Source: Thermohalobaculum sp039815685
Lineage (GTDB): Bacteria; Pseudomonadota; Alphaproteobacteria; Rhodobacterales; Rhodobacteraceae
Direction of reading: 5' to 3'
Assembly: GCA_039815685.1 (NCBI GenBank)
Contig: JBCBYV010000002.1
Coordinates: 265,630 to 329,629, forward strand
DNA: 64,000 nucleotides
The notes under the pieces were generated by a model that was given only the letters and a program-made list of their open reading frames with translations, did not search any database and was not told the DNA's origin. The translations under genes were made by a program, and so were the position numbers. Positions 24,394 through 34,835 of this stretch are shown in pieces (position 1 is the stretch's first letter; each line of letters begins with the position of its first letter).

Positions 24394-25250
24394 GCGCCCA
24401 CAGCGTCATAGGCCGCGAGGTGTTCCGTCGCGAGGCGGGAGACGATGGTGGCGAGGAAGCGCAGGAGCTCCGTCCCCTGATCGGGCGAGAAACGCTCTGG
24501 GTCCGACGAGCCGAGCGCGAGAAGCCCGGTCTCCGCGCCGAGGGCCAGGGGCAGGAGCGCCTCGGAGGCGATATGCTCGCGCGGGAAAAGCGCCTCCGCC
24601 TCCGCCGGTGCCTCGCGGAGGAGGATGCCGCCTTCCGCTGGCCGCCCTTCGATGCCGAGATAGTGCTCGACAGTGCCGCGCGGCAGGAAGAGGAGCGTTG
24701 CGCCCGCGGGGCCGAGGCCCGTGGCAGGCGTCACTGCGGTAACATCGCCCTCGATGCAGAGCCTCGCGGCTTCGATGCTGACGCGGGCGGGCAGGGCCTC
24801 GGACAGGGCGGCAGCGAAGGCGGGCAGGTCGTCGGCCGCCATGAGATCCGTCACTGCGGCGTGGAGAGCACCGGTGGAGGCGACATTCTCATAGGCCGCG
24901 GCGATGACCGAGCGATTGGTGTGGACAAGGCGGGATAGGCGAGCCTCGAGCCGCTCGACGAGCTTGTCGCGGAGGTCCACGACCTTGCGGCTCGGCGGCA
25001 CGGGGGCGGCACCCGGGAGCGCCGCGCCCGGATGGGTCGCGCCGATGAGCGCGCGCATCACCCGGTCGTCGCCAAGCACGAGTTCCGGATCGGCCATGAC
25101 TAGGTTGCGGATGAGCTCGCGCTCCTCCTCGGCCAGACCGCCCTCGCCCTCGTTCGCGGCCTCCTCGGCTACAGCCGCCACTATCGCATCGACCGCGACC
25201 CCGACCGCTGGATCCTGCGCATCATCGCCATTCATCTCGGTGTCCTTCAT
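24390..25250 (-). CDS. DUF484 family protein
   Basis: A 286-residue protein of the DUF484 family, a GAF-like fold found beside xerC in many proteobacteria. The N-terminal 40 residues are acidic and low in complexity. A helical stretch LRDKLVERLEARLSRLVHTNRSV precedes the GAF-like region with LARLPLALGAETGLLALGSSDPERFSPDQGTEL-type features (the tail segment SSDPERFSPDQGTELLRF is typical). The overlap with xerC suggests coupled translation. The function is unknown. Confidence 0.85.
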   Translation of the reverse strand: MKDTEMNGDDAQDPAVGVAVDAIVAAVAEEAANEGEGGLAEEERELIRNLVMADPELVLGDDRVMRALIGATHPGAALPGAAPVPPSRKVVDLRDKLVERLEARLSRLVHTNRSVIAAAYENVASTGALHAAVTDLMAADDLPAFAAALSEALPARVSIEAARLCIEGDVTAVTPATGLGPAGATLLFLPRGTVEHYLGIEGRPAEGGILLREAPAEAEALFPREHIASEALLPLALGAETGLLALGSSDPERFSPDQGTELLRFLATIVSRLATEHLAAYDAVGA

Positions 25251-25300
25251 CGCATCCCCTCCGCTCGGTCGGTCAATTCTGCGCCGTCAATTCCGGTCAT

Positions 25301-25960
25301 TCACTCCAGGATCGTCTGGCCAGTCTTCGCCCAATCCGCGAGGAAGGCGGCGAGCCCCTTGTCCGTCAGCGGATGATCGGCGAGCTTCTTCAGGACGCCC
25401 GGCGGCAGGGTCGCGACATCGGCGCCGATCTTGGCGGCCTCGGCCACATGGTTCACGCTGCGGATCGAGGCGGCCAGGATCTCGGTCTTGAAGTGGGGAT
25501 AGTTGTCGTAGATCTCGCGGATCTCGGCGATTAATTCCATGCCGTCGAGCCCGATATCATCGAGCCGGCCGATGAAGGGGGAGATGAAGCTTGCCCCCGC
25601 CTTGGCTGCGAGGAGCGCCTGATTGGCCGTGAAGCAGAGCGTGACATTGACCATGCGCCCTTCGTCAGAGAGCACCTTGCAGGCCTTGAGCCCGTCCCAG
25701 GTGAGCGGGACCTTCACCGCGATGTTGGGGGCGATGGCGGCGAGGTGGCGGCCCTCGGCGACCATGGCGTCGGCCTCGGTCGCGGTCACCTCGGCCGAGA
25801 CGGGGCCGGGCACGATGTCGCAGATCTCCTTCGTGACCTCCATGATGTCCCGCCCCGCCTTGGCGATCAGCGAGGGGTTGGTGGTCACGCCATCCACCAT
25901 GCCGGTGGCGGCCAGCTCGCGGATTTCCGCGATGTCGGCAGTGTCGACGAAGAACTTCAT
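25301..25960 (-). CDS. Transaldolase / fructose-6-phosphate aldolase-like protein
   Basis: A short 219-residue transaldolase of the TalC/FSA type. It starts MKFFVDTADIAEIREL and has VDGVTTNPSLIAKAG. The Schiff-base lysine is in IAVKVPLTWDGLKA, and phosphate-binding features are seen in FISPFIGRLDDIG and EILAASIRS. This size class includes both true transaldolases of the pentose phosphate pathway and fructose-6-phosphate aldolases, and the sequence does not separate the two by eye. It stands alone, minus strand, head-to-head with priA. Confidence 0.9.
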   Translation of the reverse strand: MKFFVDTADIAEIRELAATGMVDGVTTNPSLIAKAGRDIMEVTKEICDIVPGPVSAEVTATEADAMVAEGRHLAAIAPNIAVKVPLTWDGLKACKVLSDEGRMVNVTLCFTANQALLAAKAGASFISPFIGRLDDIGLDGMELIAEIREIYDNYPHFKTEILAASIRSVNHVAEAAKIGADVATLPPGVLKKLADHPLTDKGLAAFLADWAKTGQTILE

Positions 25961-26029
25961 GGCGCACGTCGCTCCGGCTCTGAGTGAGAGATGCGACCGT
26001 AGCCGAGGGGGGCGGGAGCGGCCAATGGG

Positions 26030-28306
26030 GTGCGCGAGCGCTCAGTGTGCTCTCGGGGGTGTCGCGTGAGCGGCGTTGCCGATGGGACTCAGGCGGGCGG
26101 GCTCGAAGGGCAGGGCGCGCTCTTTGCCGAGGCGGCCGATGCCCGGGTTGGGGTCGTCGTTCCCATGCCCTTCGATACGCCGCTGGATTATGCGGTGCCC
26201 GAGGGGATGGTGCTCGAGCCCGGGGATTTCGTGCGGGTGACCATCGCCGGGCGGTCGAGCCCCGGCGTGGTCTGGGGGCCGGGCGAGGGGCGCCTGCCGC
26301 ACGCCAAGCTCAAGGCCGTGGGTGCACGTCTCGACGTGCCGCCGATGACGGAAAGGATGCGGGACTTCATCGAGCGGGCGGCGGACTACACGTTGACACC
26401 GATCGGCATGATGCTGCGTCTCGCAACGCGCGTGCCGGATCTGGGTCAGGCGCCGCGGATGCGCCGTGTGCTCATTCCCGGTGGCGCGGTCCCAGAACGG
26501 ATGACGGAGGCGCGGGAGCGGGTCTTGGCTGCGGTCCGTCAGGCTCCTCCGGGCCTGACCGCCTCCGACCTCGCGCTAGCGGCCGAGGTGACGCCTGCGG
26601 TGGTCTCCGGTCTCCTGAAGGCCGGTGCGTTGGCGGAGCGGCACGAGGCGGTGGAGGCGCCTTTCCCGTCACTCTTCGGTCAGGCGCCGGGCGCGCATCT
26701 CTCGGAGGCGCAACGCCGGGCAGCGGAGACGGTGCGCACGGCCGTGAAGTCGGAGGTGTTCTCGGCCACGCTCCTCTACGGCGTCACGGGCTCGGGCAAG
26801 ACGGAAGTCTATCTCGAAGCGGTGGCCGAATGCGTCGCGGCCGGGCGTCAGGCGCTCGTGCTGCTGCCGGAGGTCGCGCTGACCCCGCAATTCCTCGCCC
26901 GGGTCGAGGCGCGCTTCGGTGCTCGTCCGGCGGAGTGGCATCACGGCGTGCCCCCGCCTGAGCGTCGGCGGGTCTGGCGCGGTGTGGCGGAGGGGCGCGC
27001 CTCGCTCGTCGTCGGCGCCCGTTCTGCGCTTTTCCTGCCGTTCGCGGATCTCGGCCTCATCGTCGTCGACGAGGAGCATGAGGGCTCGTTCAAGCAGGAG
27101 GATCTCGTCCTTTACAACGCGCGGGACATGGCCGTGCTCCGCGGCTCGCTCGAGAGTGCGACGGTCCTCCTCGCCTCCGCCACCCCGTCGCTCGAGACCT
27201 GGGCGAACGCCGAGGCCGGGAAGTACCGGCGGCTCAACCTGCCGGAGCGGTTCGGAACGGCCGTGATGCCCTCGCTCAGCTTTATCGACCTCCGCGAGCA
27301 CAATCCGGGGCGGGAGCGCTGGCTGTCCGAGCCCCTGGTCGAGGCCGCGCGGGCACGGCTAGCAGCGGGCGAGCAGGTCATGTTCTTCCTCAACCGCCGG
27401 GGCTATGCGCCCCTCATGCTCTGTCGCCGCTGTGGGGCCTATTTCGGCTGCCCGCATTGCGACACCTGGCTTACGATCCACCGCTTCCGCGACATTCTCA
27501 TGTGCCACCAATGCGGCTACGAGGAGCGCGTGCCCAGTGCCTGTCCGAGTTGTGGCGCTGTGGACGGGCTGGCGGCTTGTGGCCCGGGGGTCGAGCGGCT
27601 GGGCGAGGAGGCGGCGGAACTCTTTCCGGATGCGCGGATCGAGGTGCTGAGCTCGGACCTGACCCTCGGCCCCGCCGATCTGAAAGCGCGGCTCTCAGGC
27701 ATCGCCGCCGGAAAGGCCGATATCGTGATCGGCACGCAGATGGTGGCGAAGGGACACAACTTCCCGAACCTCACCCTCGTCGGTGTCGTGGACGCGGATA
27801 TGGGTCTTGCGGGCGGGGATCTGCGCGCTGCGGAGCGGACCTTCCAGCTTCTCCATCAGGTCTCGGGCCGCGCGGGGCGGGCAGATCGGCCGGGCAAGGC
27901 GATGATACAGACGGCGAACCCGCAACATCCGGTTTTCCGCGCGATGCTCTCGGGTGATGCGGAGGGGTTCTGGCGCGGGCTGGCCGAGGAACGCTACGCC
28001 GCCGGGATGCCACCCTATGGCCGTCTCGCGGGCATCGTCGTCTCGGCGGAGGACGAGGCAAAGGCGTCGGAGATCGCACGGGCGCTCGGCCGTTCCGCCG
28101 GCCTCCTTGCGCAGTCGGGTGTCGAGCTCTTCGGTCCAGCCCCTGCGCCTTTCGCTCGCATCCGCGGCCGCGCCCGCTTCCGCCTCCTCGCCAAGGCGCC
28201 AAAGGGCGCGCCCCTCCAGGATGCACTTCGCACCTGGCTTTCCAGCGTCAAGATCCCCTCCGCCGTGCGCGTCACCGTCGATATCGATCCCCAGAGCTTT
28301 CTCTGA
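26030..28306 (+). CDS. priA: Primosomal protein N' (replication restart helicase)
   Basis: A 758-residue PriA, the superfamily 2 helicase that reloads the replisome at stalled forks. The N-terminal DNA-binding part starts at VGVVVPMPFDTPLDYAVP. Walker A is GVTGSGKTEVYLEA, the DEAH-type box is VVDEEHEGSFKQ, and the zinc region has paired cysteines in CRRCGAYFGCPHC, MCHQCGY and CPSCG. VIGTQMVAKGHNFPNLTLV is helicase motif V. The start may be GTG 26030 or GTG 26066; both have purine-rich upstream sequences. Confidence 0.94.
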   Translation: MRERSVCSRGCRVSGVADGTQAGGLEGQGALFAEAADARVGVVVPMPFDTPLDYAVPEGMVLEPGDFVRVTIAGRSSPGVVWGPGEGRLPHAKLKAVGARLDVPPMTERMRDFIERAADYTLTPIGMMLRLATRVPDLGQAPRMRRVLIPGGAVPERMTEARERVLAAVRQAPPGLTASDLALAAEVTPAVVSGLLKAGALAERHEAVEAPFPSLFGQAPGAHLSEAQRRAAETVRTAVKSEVFSATLLYGVTGSGKTEVYLEAVAECVAAGRQALVLLPEVALTPQFLARVEARFGARPAEWHHGVPPPERRRVWRGVAEGRASLVVGARSALFLPFADLGLIVVDEEHEGSFKQEDLVLYNARDMAVLRGSLESATVLLASATPSLETWANAEAGKYRRLNLPERFGTAVMPSLSFIDLREHNPGRERWLSEPLVEAARARLAAGEQVMFFLNRRGYAPLMLCRRCGAYFGCPHCDTWLTIHRFRDILMCHQCGYEERVPSACPSCGAVDGLAACGPGVERLGEEAAELFPDARIEVLSSDLTLGPADLKARLSGIAAGKADIVIGTQMVAKGHNFPNLTLVGVVDADMGLAGGDLRAAERTFQLLHQVSGRAGRADRPGKAMIQTANPQHPVFRAMLSGDAEGFWRGLAEERYAAGMPPYGRLAGIVVSAEDEAKASEIARALGRSAGLLAQSGVELFGPAPAPFARIRGRARFRLLAKAPKGAPLQDALRTWLSSVKIPSAVRVTVDIDPQSFL

Positions 28307-28818
28307 GCCCCCGCGGCGCTGCTGCATCCGCGCTCCGCATCGAACGCGCCGGCGCAAGGCGCTGACCGGCCCAAAGAGCGCGATGCGTCACGGGCTTGCC
28401 CCGGGATCTCCTGGAGCCCGCGGGAGGCCCTTGGCTCCGGTACCGGCACCGGTGTCGGAGGTTCGGGTCGCGCGATCATGCAGAATGTGCATCCCAGGCT
28501 CTCTAGCGGCGCGCCGGCCGCCTATTGGCGCTGGGCTCTGTCGATAAGTCACCTGCGTGAGCGGCCCCTTTCGCTCCACAATCGAACGGGTTTCACGGGC
28601 GTGGACGCGCCTTCTGTCCGGCCGGCGGAAGACATTCCGGAACGCGACCGAAAGCGGCGTGTTGCGGCCGCTCAGGGCGGTTGCAAGCCCCTAAATCACA
28701 TGCTAGCTGACCGGCACATTCCGCAGGCGGGTTCCCCACCCGACGCAATGCTGGCCATGCGCCCATCCTGGACCCGTCCCGGAGCGCCGAACAGGCTGGC
28801 CAAAAGGAAAGGCTGGGC
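28307..28818 (+). promoter_or_regulatory. Upstream region of the atp operon
   Basis: About 510 bases without a supported gene lie between priA and atpH. TTGCAA at 28681-28686 is followed 17 bases later by TAGCTG, with TGC just before it, which is the best promoter candidate for atpHAGDC. The left part holds GC-rich inverted repeats around 28400-28440 (CCTGGAGCCCGCGGGAGG). AAAGGAAAGG precedes the atpH GTG. Confidence 0.35.
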
Positions 28819-29378
28819 GTGGCCGATAGCTCTACCTTCATCGATGGCGTTGCCGAACGTTACGCCACCGCGCTGTTCGATCTTGCGCTGGAAGAGAAGG
28901 CGCTGGAGGCCGTGGAGGCCGATGTTGAAACGCTGGCGACGGCTTTCGGCGAGAGCGAGGATCTGAGGACGCTGGCGACGAGCCCGCTCTACGGGCGGGA
29001 GGAGCAGGGGCGCGCGATGGCGAGCATCGCTTCCGGCCTCGGCCTTGGCCCGCTTCTATCGAACCTCGTGGCGCTGATGGCCTCGAAGCGCCGGCTCTTC
29101 GTCCTTCAGGATGCGCTCAAGCTCTTCCGCGCCCGTGTGGCCGAGCATCGGGGCGAGATGACGGCCGAGGTGACGGCGGCGCGCGCGCTTTCGGACGCGC
29201 AGCGCGACAGCCTCGCCGCGACGCTAAAGACCGCCACGGGGCGGGACGTCAAACTGGATATTCGCGTCGATGAGAGCCTCATCGGCGGACTGATCGTGAA
29301 GGTGGGCTCTAAGATGATCGACACCTCGATCCGCTCGCAGCTCGCCTCCCTGCACACCACCATGAAAGAGGCCGGCTG

Positions 29379-29379
<1 letters not shown>
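28819..29379 (+). CDS. atpH: F1F0 ATP synthase, delta subunit
   Basis: The 186-residue delta subunit, which joins the F1 head to the peripheral stalk. The N-terminal helical domain begins DGVAERYATALFDLALEEKALEAVE, as usual, and the C-terminal signature LIGGLIVKVGSKMIDTSIRSQL is clear. The start is GTG 28819 with a good AAGGAAAGG site. Its stop overlaps the atpA start as TGATG, and atpA, G, D and C follow in order. F0 genes are not in the window, as is usual in alphaproteobacteria. Confidence 0.95.
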
Positions 29380-30917
<1,538 letters not shown>

Positions 30918-30954
30918 GCTTCATCAAGCGTAGGGAAGAGTTGGGGAGCCCGCG

Positions 30955-31824
30955 ATGCCGAGCTTGAAGGACCTGAAGAACCGGATCGAGAGCGTTAAAT
31001 CGACCCGGAAGATCACCAAGGCCATGCAGATGGTGGCCGCCGCCAAGCTGCGTCGTGCGCAGGAAGCGGCGGAGGCTGCGCGCCCTTATGGCGAGCGCAT
31101 GAATGCCATGATGGGCAACCTCGCACTCGCGGCGAAGGACAGCCCGACGGCGCCGGAGCTTTTGGTCGGCAACGGCAAGGACGATGTGCATCTGCTGCTG
31201 GTCTGCACGGCCGAGCGCGGGCTTTGCGGCGGCTTCAACTCCTCGATCGTGCGGCTTGCGCGCCGGCACATCGAAGAGCTCACGAGCAAGGGCAAGACGG
31301 TCAAGATCCTGACGGTCGGCAAGAAGGGTCGCGATCAGCTTCGCCGCGACCACAAGGACAAGTTCGTCGATCACGTCGATCTTGCCGGCGTGAAGCGGAT
31401 CGGGTTCGAGAACGCCGCCGATGTCGCTGCGGATGTGCGCGCACGCTTCGAGGCGGGCGAGTTCGATGTCTGCACGCTCTTCTACGCCAAGTTCAAATCC
31501 GTGATCAGCCAGGAGCCAACGCCGCTCCAGCTAATCCCGGCAGAGATGCCGGAGGATGCCGAGGGCGGCATGCTCTACGAGTACGAGCCGGACGAGGAGA
31601 CGATCCTCACCGAGCTGCTGCCGGCCAATATGGCGACGCAGGTCTTCACCTCGCTGCTGGAGAACGCGGCCTCCGAACAGGGCGCGCGCATGGCCGCCAT
31701 GGACAACGCGACCCGCAATGCGGGCGAGATGATCGACCGGCTCAATCTCGAGTACAACCGCTCGCGCCAGGCGGCGATCACCAAGGAACTCATCGAGATC
31801 ATCTCGGGCGCGGAAGCGCTCTGA
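30955..31824 (+). CDS. atpG: F1F0 ATP synthase, gamma subunit
   Basis: The 289-residue gamma subunit, the rotating shaft of F1. The N-terminal coiled-coil helix reads MPSLKDLKNRIESVKSTRKI with KAMQMVAAAKLRRAQ, and the C-terminal helix has MDNATRNAGEMIDRLNLEYN, a strongly conserved signature. GGGGAGCC precedes the ATG. It lies between atpA and atpD in the standard order. Confidence 0.96.
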   Translation: MPSLKDLKNRIESVKSTRKITKAMQMVAAAKLRRAQEAAEAARPYGERMNAMMGNLALAAKDSPTAPELLVGNGKDDVHLLLVCTAERGLCGGFNSSIVRLARRHIEELTSKGKTVKILTVGKKGRDQLRRDHKDKFVDHVDLAGVKRIGFENAADVAADVRARFEAGEFDVCTLFYAKFKSVISQEPTPLQLIPAEMPEDAEGGMLYEYEPDEETILTELLPANMATQVFTSLLENAASEQGARMAAMDNATRNAGEMIDRLNLEYNRSRQAAITKELIEIISGAEAL

Positions 31825-31839
31825 CGACGGAGAAACAGC

Positions 31840-33258
31840 ATGGCTCAGACTGGCAAGATCACGCAGATCATCGGCGCCGTCGTCGATGTGCAGTTCGACG
31901 ACCACCTGCCGGCGATCCTGAACGCGCTCGAGACGGACAACAACGGCGTGCGCCTGGTGCTCGAGGTGTCGCAGCATCTCGGCGAGAACACCGTGCGCAC
32001 GATCGCCATGGACGGGACCGAGGGTCTGGTGCGCGGGCAGGTCGTGACGGACACGGGCAATCCGATCGCCGTGCCGGTGGGCAACGCGACGCTCGGCCGG
32101 ATCCTCAACGTCATCGGCGAACCCATCGATGAGAAGGGCCCGGTGGATGCGTCCGAGACGCGTCCGATCCACCAGCCGGCTCCGGACTTCGCCGCCCAGT
32201 CGACCGAGGCCGAGATCCTTGTGACCGGCATCAAGGTCGTGGATCTGCTCGCACCCTACTCGCGCGGCGGTAAGATCGGCCTCTTCGGCGGCGCGGGCGT
32301 GGGCAAGACCGTGCTCATCCAGGAGCTGATCAACAACGTCGCCAAGGTGCACTCGGGCTTCTCGGTCTTTGCCGGCGTGGGCGAGCGCACGCGCGAGGGC
32401 AACGACCTCTACTACGAGATGATGGACGCGGGCGTCATCGACAAGGACGACCTTTCCAAGTCCAAGGTGGCGCTGGTCTACGGCCAGATGAATGAGCCGC
32501 CGGGCGCGCGTGCCCGCGTGGCGCTCTCGGGCCTCACGCTGGCCGAGCAGTTCCGCGATCAGTCGGGCACGGACGTGCTGTTCTTCGTCGACAACATCTT
32601 CCGCTTCACGCAGGCGGGCTCCGAGGTGTCGGCGCTTCTCGGCCGTATCCCGTCGGCCGTGGGCTATCAGCCGACGCTCGCGACCGATATGGGCGCGTTG
32701 CAGGAGCGGATCACCTCGACCAAGAACGGCTCGATCACGAGCGTGCAGGCGATCTATGTGCCCGCGGACGACCTTACCGACCCCGCGCCGGCCACGTCCT
32801 TCGCCCACCTCGACGCAACGACCGTGCTCAACCGTGCGATCTCCGAGCTTGGCATCTACCCGGCGGTGGACCCGCTCGACTCGACCTCGCGGATCCTCGA
32901 CCCGCAGGTCGTGGGCGAGGAGCATTACAACGTCGCGCGCCAGGTGCAGTCGATCCTTCAGCGCTACAAGGCCCTGCAGGACATCATCGCGATCCTCGGC
33001 ATGGATGAGCTCTCGGAAGAGGACAAGCTGACCGTGGCGCGCGCGCGGAAGGTGCAGCGCTTCCTCAGCCAGCCCTTCGACGTGGCACAGGTCTTCACCG
33101 GCTCGCCCGGGGTGCAGGTGCCGCTCGAGAAGACGATCGAGGGCTTCAAGAAGCTCTGCAACGGCGAGGTCGACCACCTGCCGGAGGCTGCGTTCTACAT
33201 GGTCGGCGATCTCGACTCCGCCATGGCAAAGGCTGAGAAGATGGCCGAAGCCGCGTAA
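31840..33258 (+). CDS. atpD: F1F0 ATP synthase, beta subunit
   Basis: The 472-residue catalytic beta subunit. The P-loop GGAGVGKTVLIQEL is near residues 150-163, the catalytic glutamate lies in GVGERTREGNDLY, and the family signature is seen in PSAVGYQPTLATDMG. It starts 15 bases after atpG. Two perfect inverted repeats lie in the gap before atpC. Confidence 0.97.
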   Translation: MAQTGKITQIIGAVVDVQFDDHLPAILNALETDNNGVRLVLEVSQHLGENTVRTIAMDGTEGLVRGQVVTDTGNPIAVPVGNATLGRILNVIGEPIDEKGPVDASETRPIHQPAPDFAAQSTEAEILVTGIKVVDLLAPYSRGGKIGLFGGAGVGKTVLIQELINNVAKVHSGFSVFAGVGERTREGNDLYYEMMDAGVIDKDDLSKSKVALVYGQMNEPPGARARVALSGLTLAEQFRDQSGTDVLFFVDNIFRFTQAGSEVSALLGRIPSAVGYQPTLATDMGALQERITSTKNGSITSVQAIYVPADDLTDPAPATSFAHLDATTVLNRAISELGIYPAVDPLDSTSRILDPQVVGEEHYNVARQVQSILQRYKALQDIIAILGMDELSEEDKLTVARARKVQRFLSQPFDVAQVFTGSPGVQVPLEKTIEGFKKLCNGEVDHLPEAAFYMVGDLDSAMAKAEKMAEAA

Positions 33259-33267
33259 AGGCGGTGT

Positions 33268-33283
33268 CACCCGGCACCGGGTG
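33268..33283. repeat. Hairpin 1 between atpD and atpC
   Basis: CACCCGG-CA-CCGGGTG is a perfect seven-base stem with a two-base centre, ten bases after the atpD stop. With the second hairpin it may stabilise the upstream mRNA or lower atpC expression. Confidence 0.55.
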
Positions 33284-33298
33284 TGTGATTAACAGGCG

Positions 33299-33316
33299 GC
33301 GGCGCCATGGCGCCGC
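33299..33316. repeat. Hairpin 2 between atpD and atpC
   Basis: GCGGCGCC-AT-GGCGCCGC is a perfect 18-base palindrome, 30 bases before the atpC GTG. It leaves the GGAGGG ribosome binding site of atpC free. Confidence 0.55.
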
Positions 33317-33345
33317 GCCCTGAAGAGAAGCCGGAGGGTTAAGGC

Positions 33346-33744
33346 GTGGCCGACAGCATGAACTTCGAGATCGTGAGCCCGGAGGCGCGCCTCGCCACGA
33401 TGGAAGCTCAGTCGGTCACGGTGCCGGGTGCTGAGGGCGAGCTGACCGCAATGCCGATGCACGCGCCCTTTCTGACGGCGCTCCGCCCAGGCGTCGTGAC
33501 GGCCCGGTCGGGTGCCGGCGAGGAGCGGTATGTCGTGACCGGTGGTTTCGTCGAGATCACGAACGAGCAGGTCGGGGTCATCGCGCAGGACGCGGCGAAG
33601 GCGGGCGATGTCGACCGGGCCTGGATCGATGTTCGCATCGAAGCGGCCGAGAAGGCGGTCGGGGCCGCGCCGGATGCGCGGCGGACGGCGGAGGCGCAGC
33701 GCCTGGCCGATCTTCGCCAGCTTGCGGTGGAGCTGGGCCTCTGA
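33346..33744 (+). CDS. atpC: F1F0 ATP synthase, epsilon subunit
   Basis: The 132-residue epsilon subunit, part of the central stalk and an inhibitor of ATP hydrolysis. The N-terminal beta-sandwich begins FEIVSPEARLATMEAQSVTVPGAEG, with the GELTAMPMHAPFLTAL family pattern. The C-terminal helical hairpin is short. The start is GTG 33346 after GGAGGG; a downstream ATG at 33358 is also possible. The gene is last in the atp operon and its stop region overlaps a possible lipoprotein start. Confidence 0.94.
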   Translation: MADSMNFEIVSPEARLATMEAQSVTVPGAEGELTAMPMHAPFLTALRPGVVTARSGAGEERYVVTGGFVEITNEQVGVIAQDAAKAGDVDRAWIDVRIEAAEKAVGAAPDARRTAEAQRLADLRQLAVELGL

Positions 33745-33782
33745 GGTCGCGCCTGGAAGCGGGGATATGGTGCGCTCCCCTG

Positions 33783-34232
33783 GTGGCGGCGCTGCTCACG
33801 GGCTGCAAGCTACCCACGGTGGTGGAGTCCGATGAAGGTGCCGCGCTCCCTGAGAGCGGGCCGATCTCAGTCACGGAAACGCAGCGCGAGGCGCTGAACG
33901 GCACCGAGATTGAGATCTTTCTGCGGGACTCCACCCTTAGCCACCGCACCGACGAGATCCGCTGGCACGTCTATCTGGGCCGAGACGGCTCGCTTACCGG
34001 CCTTGCGCGTTCGCGCGACGGCAGCCAGGTACAGCGTGCGCGGGGCCGTTGGCAGGTCTCGCCCGAAGGGCTGCTCTGCAGCGAGTGGGATAGCAACTGG
34101 GGTGGCGGCGACAGCGGCTGCGCGACCGTCTATCAGTACGGCAGCGACTATGCCTTCGTCCCGCAGGGCGCCGATCCTGACACGCAGGTACGTCGCCGCC
34201 GAACGCCGGGCGACAGCGAAGGCGTCCTCTGA
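33783..34232 (+). CDS. Putative lipoprotein downstream of atpC
   Basis: About 149 residues from the GTG at 33783. The N-terminus gives a lipobox-like LLTGC at residues 5-8 of this reading, but lacks the positive start of a signal peptide. Reading upstream in frame to a CTG at 33741 would supply RSRLEAGIWCAPLVAALLTGC, a much better lipoprotein signal. The mature part has a repeated beta pattern (IRWHVYLGRDGSLTGLARS) and two cysteines (LLCSEWD and SGCATVY) that may pair. No family is recognised. Confidence 0.6.
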   Translation: MAALLTGCKLPTVVESDEGAALPESGPISVTETQREALNGTEIEIFLRDSTLSHRTDEIRWHVYLGRDGSLTGLARSRDGSQVQRARGRWQVSPEGLLCSEWDSNWGGGDSGCATVYQYGSDYAFVPQGADPDTQVRRRRTPGDSEGVL

Positions 34233-34241
34233 CAGAGCCTG

Positions 34242-34261
34242 TGCTCAGCCGGTGCTGAGCA
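34242..34261. terminator. Stem-loop between convergent genes
   Basis: TGCTCAGC-CGGT-GCTGAGCA is a perfect eight-base stem with a four-base loop, between the lipoprotein stop and the end of the convergent glutathione peroxidase gene. No T run follows on either strand, so termination is only suggested by position. Confidence 0.35.
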
Positions 34262-34790
34262 GATCCTCGATCGCAGATGTCACCTGAGACGAGGTCGGCT
34301 CGACATTCGTGCCAAAGGCGCCAACGAGCTCACCCTGCGGCCCAACAAGGTACTTGTGGAAGTTCCATCGCGGCGCACGCGACGGCCCGAGCTCTCGTCG
34401 GGCCCAGGCATAGAAGGGGTGTGCACCGGTGCCGACGACCGGCGTGATCCCTGCCATGGGAAAGTCGAGCGCGAAATTGACCGAGCAGAACTCCTTCACC
34501 GCCGCATCGCTGTCGAGCTCCTGATTGAAATCGTCCGACGGCACCGCCAGCACGACGAGACCCTCGTCGCGATAACGGCTGTAGAGGCTCTGCAGCCCGT
34601 CATACTGATAGGTGAAGCCGCAGCGTGACGCGGTGTTGACCACGAGCACAGGTTGCCCGGCATAGTCCATCAGGCGCAGGAGGCCGCCGTCGATGTTCGG
34701 GAACGCGAAGTCATGAGCGCTCAGCTCCCCAGCATGCAGCGTGACCGGGCTGACGGCGAGGGCTGCGACAACGGCACGGCGCGTAATCAT
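34245..34790 (-). CDS. Secreted glutathione peroxidase family protein
   Basis: A 181-residue thioredoxin-fold peroxidase with an N-terminal export signal that includes a twin arginine (MITRRAVVAALAVSPVTLHA). The peroxidatic cysteine lies in NTASRCGFTYQYDGLQ, the conserved glutamine in VPSDDFNQE and the tryptophan in PRWNFHKYLVGPQG, completing the family's Cys-Gln-Trp site. Bacterial members use thioredoxin rather than glutathione more often. The TAT-like signal suggests a periplasmic role against peroxides. It is convergent with the lipoprotein gene. Confidence 0.87.
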   Translation of the reverse strand: MITRRAVVAALAVSPVTLHAGELSAHDFAFPNIDGGLLRLMDYAGQPVLVVNTASRCGFTYQYDGLQSLYSRYRDEGLVVLAVPSDDFNQELDSDAAVKEFCSVNFALDFPMAGITPVVGTGAHPFYAWARRELGPSRAPRWNFHKYLVGPQGELVGAFGTNVEPTSSQVTSAIEDLLSTG

Positions 34791-34835
34791 CCGAAACCTC
34801 CCTTGTTCTTGCCCTCAATAGTTATGCGCAACGCG

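Noticed and set aside
28307..28818. A gene in the gap before atpH
   Set aside because: Open frames exist but have no ribosome binding site, no domain and shadow-like composition. I treat the gap as regulatory.
31531..33270. Minus-strand open frame of 579 codons
   Set aside because: It is antisense to atpG and atpD and has the His/Arg/Asp-rich composition of an antisense shadow with no domain.
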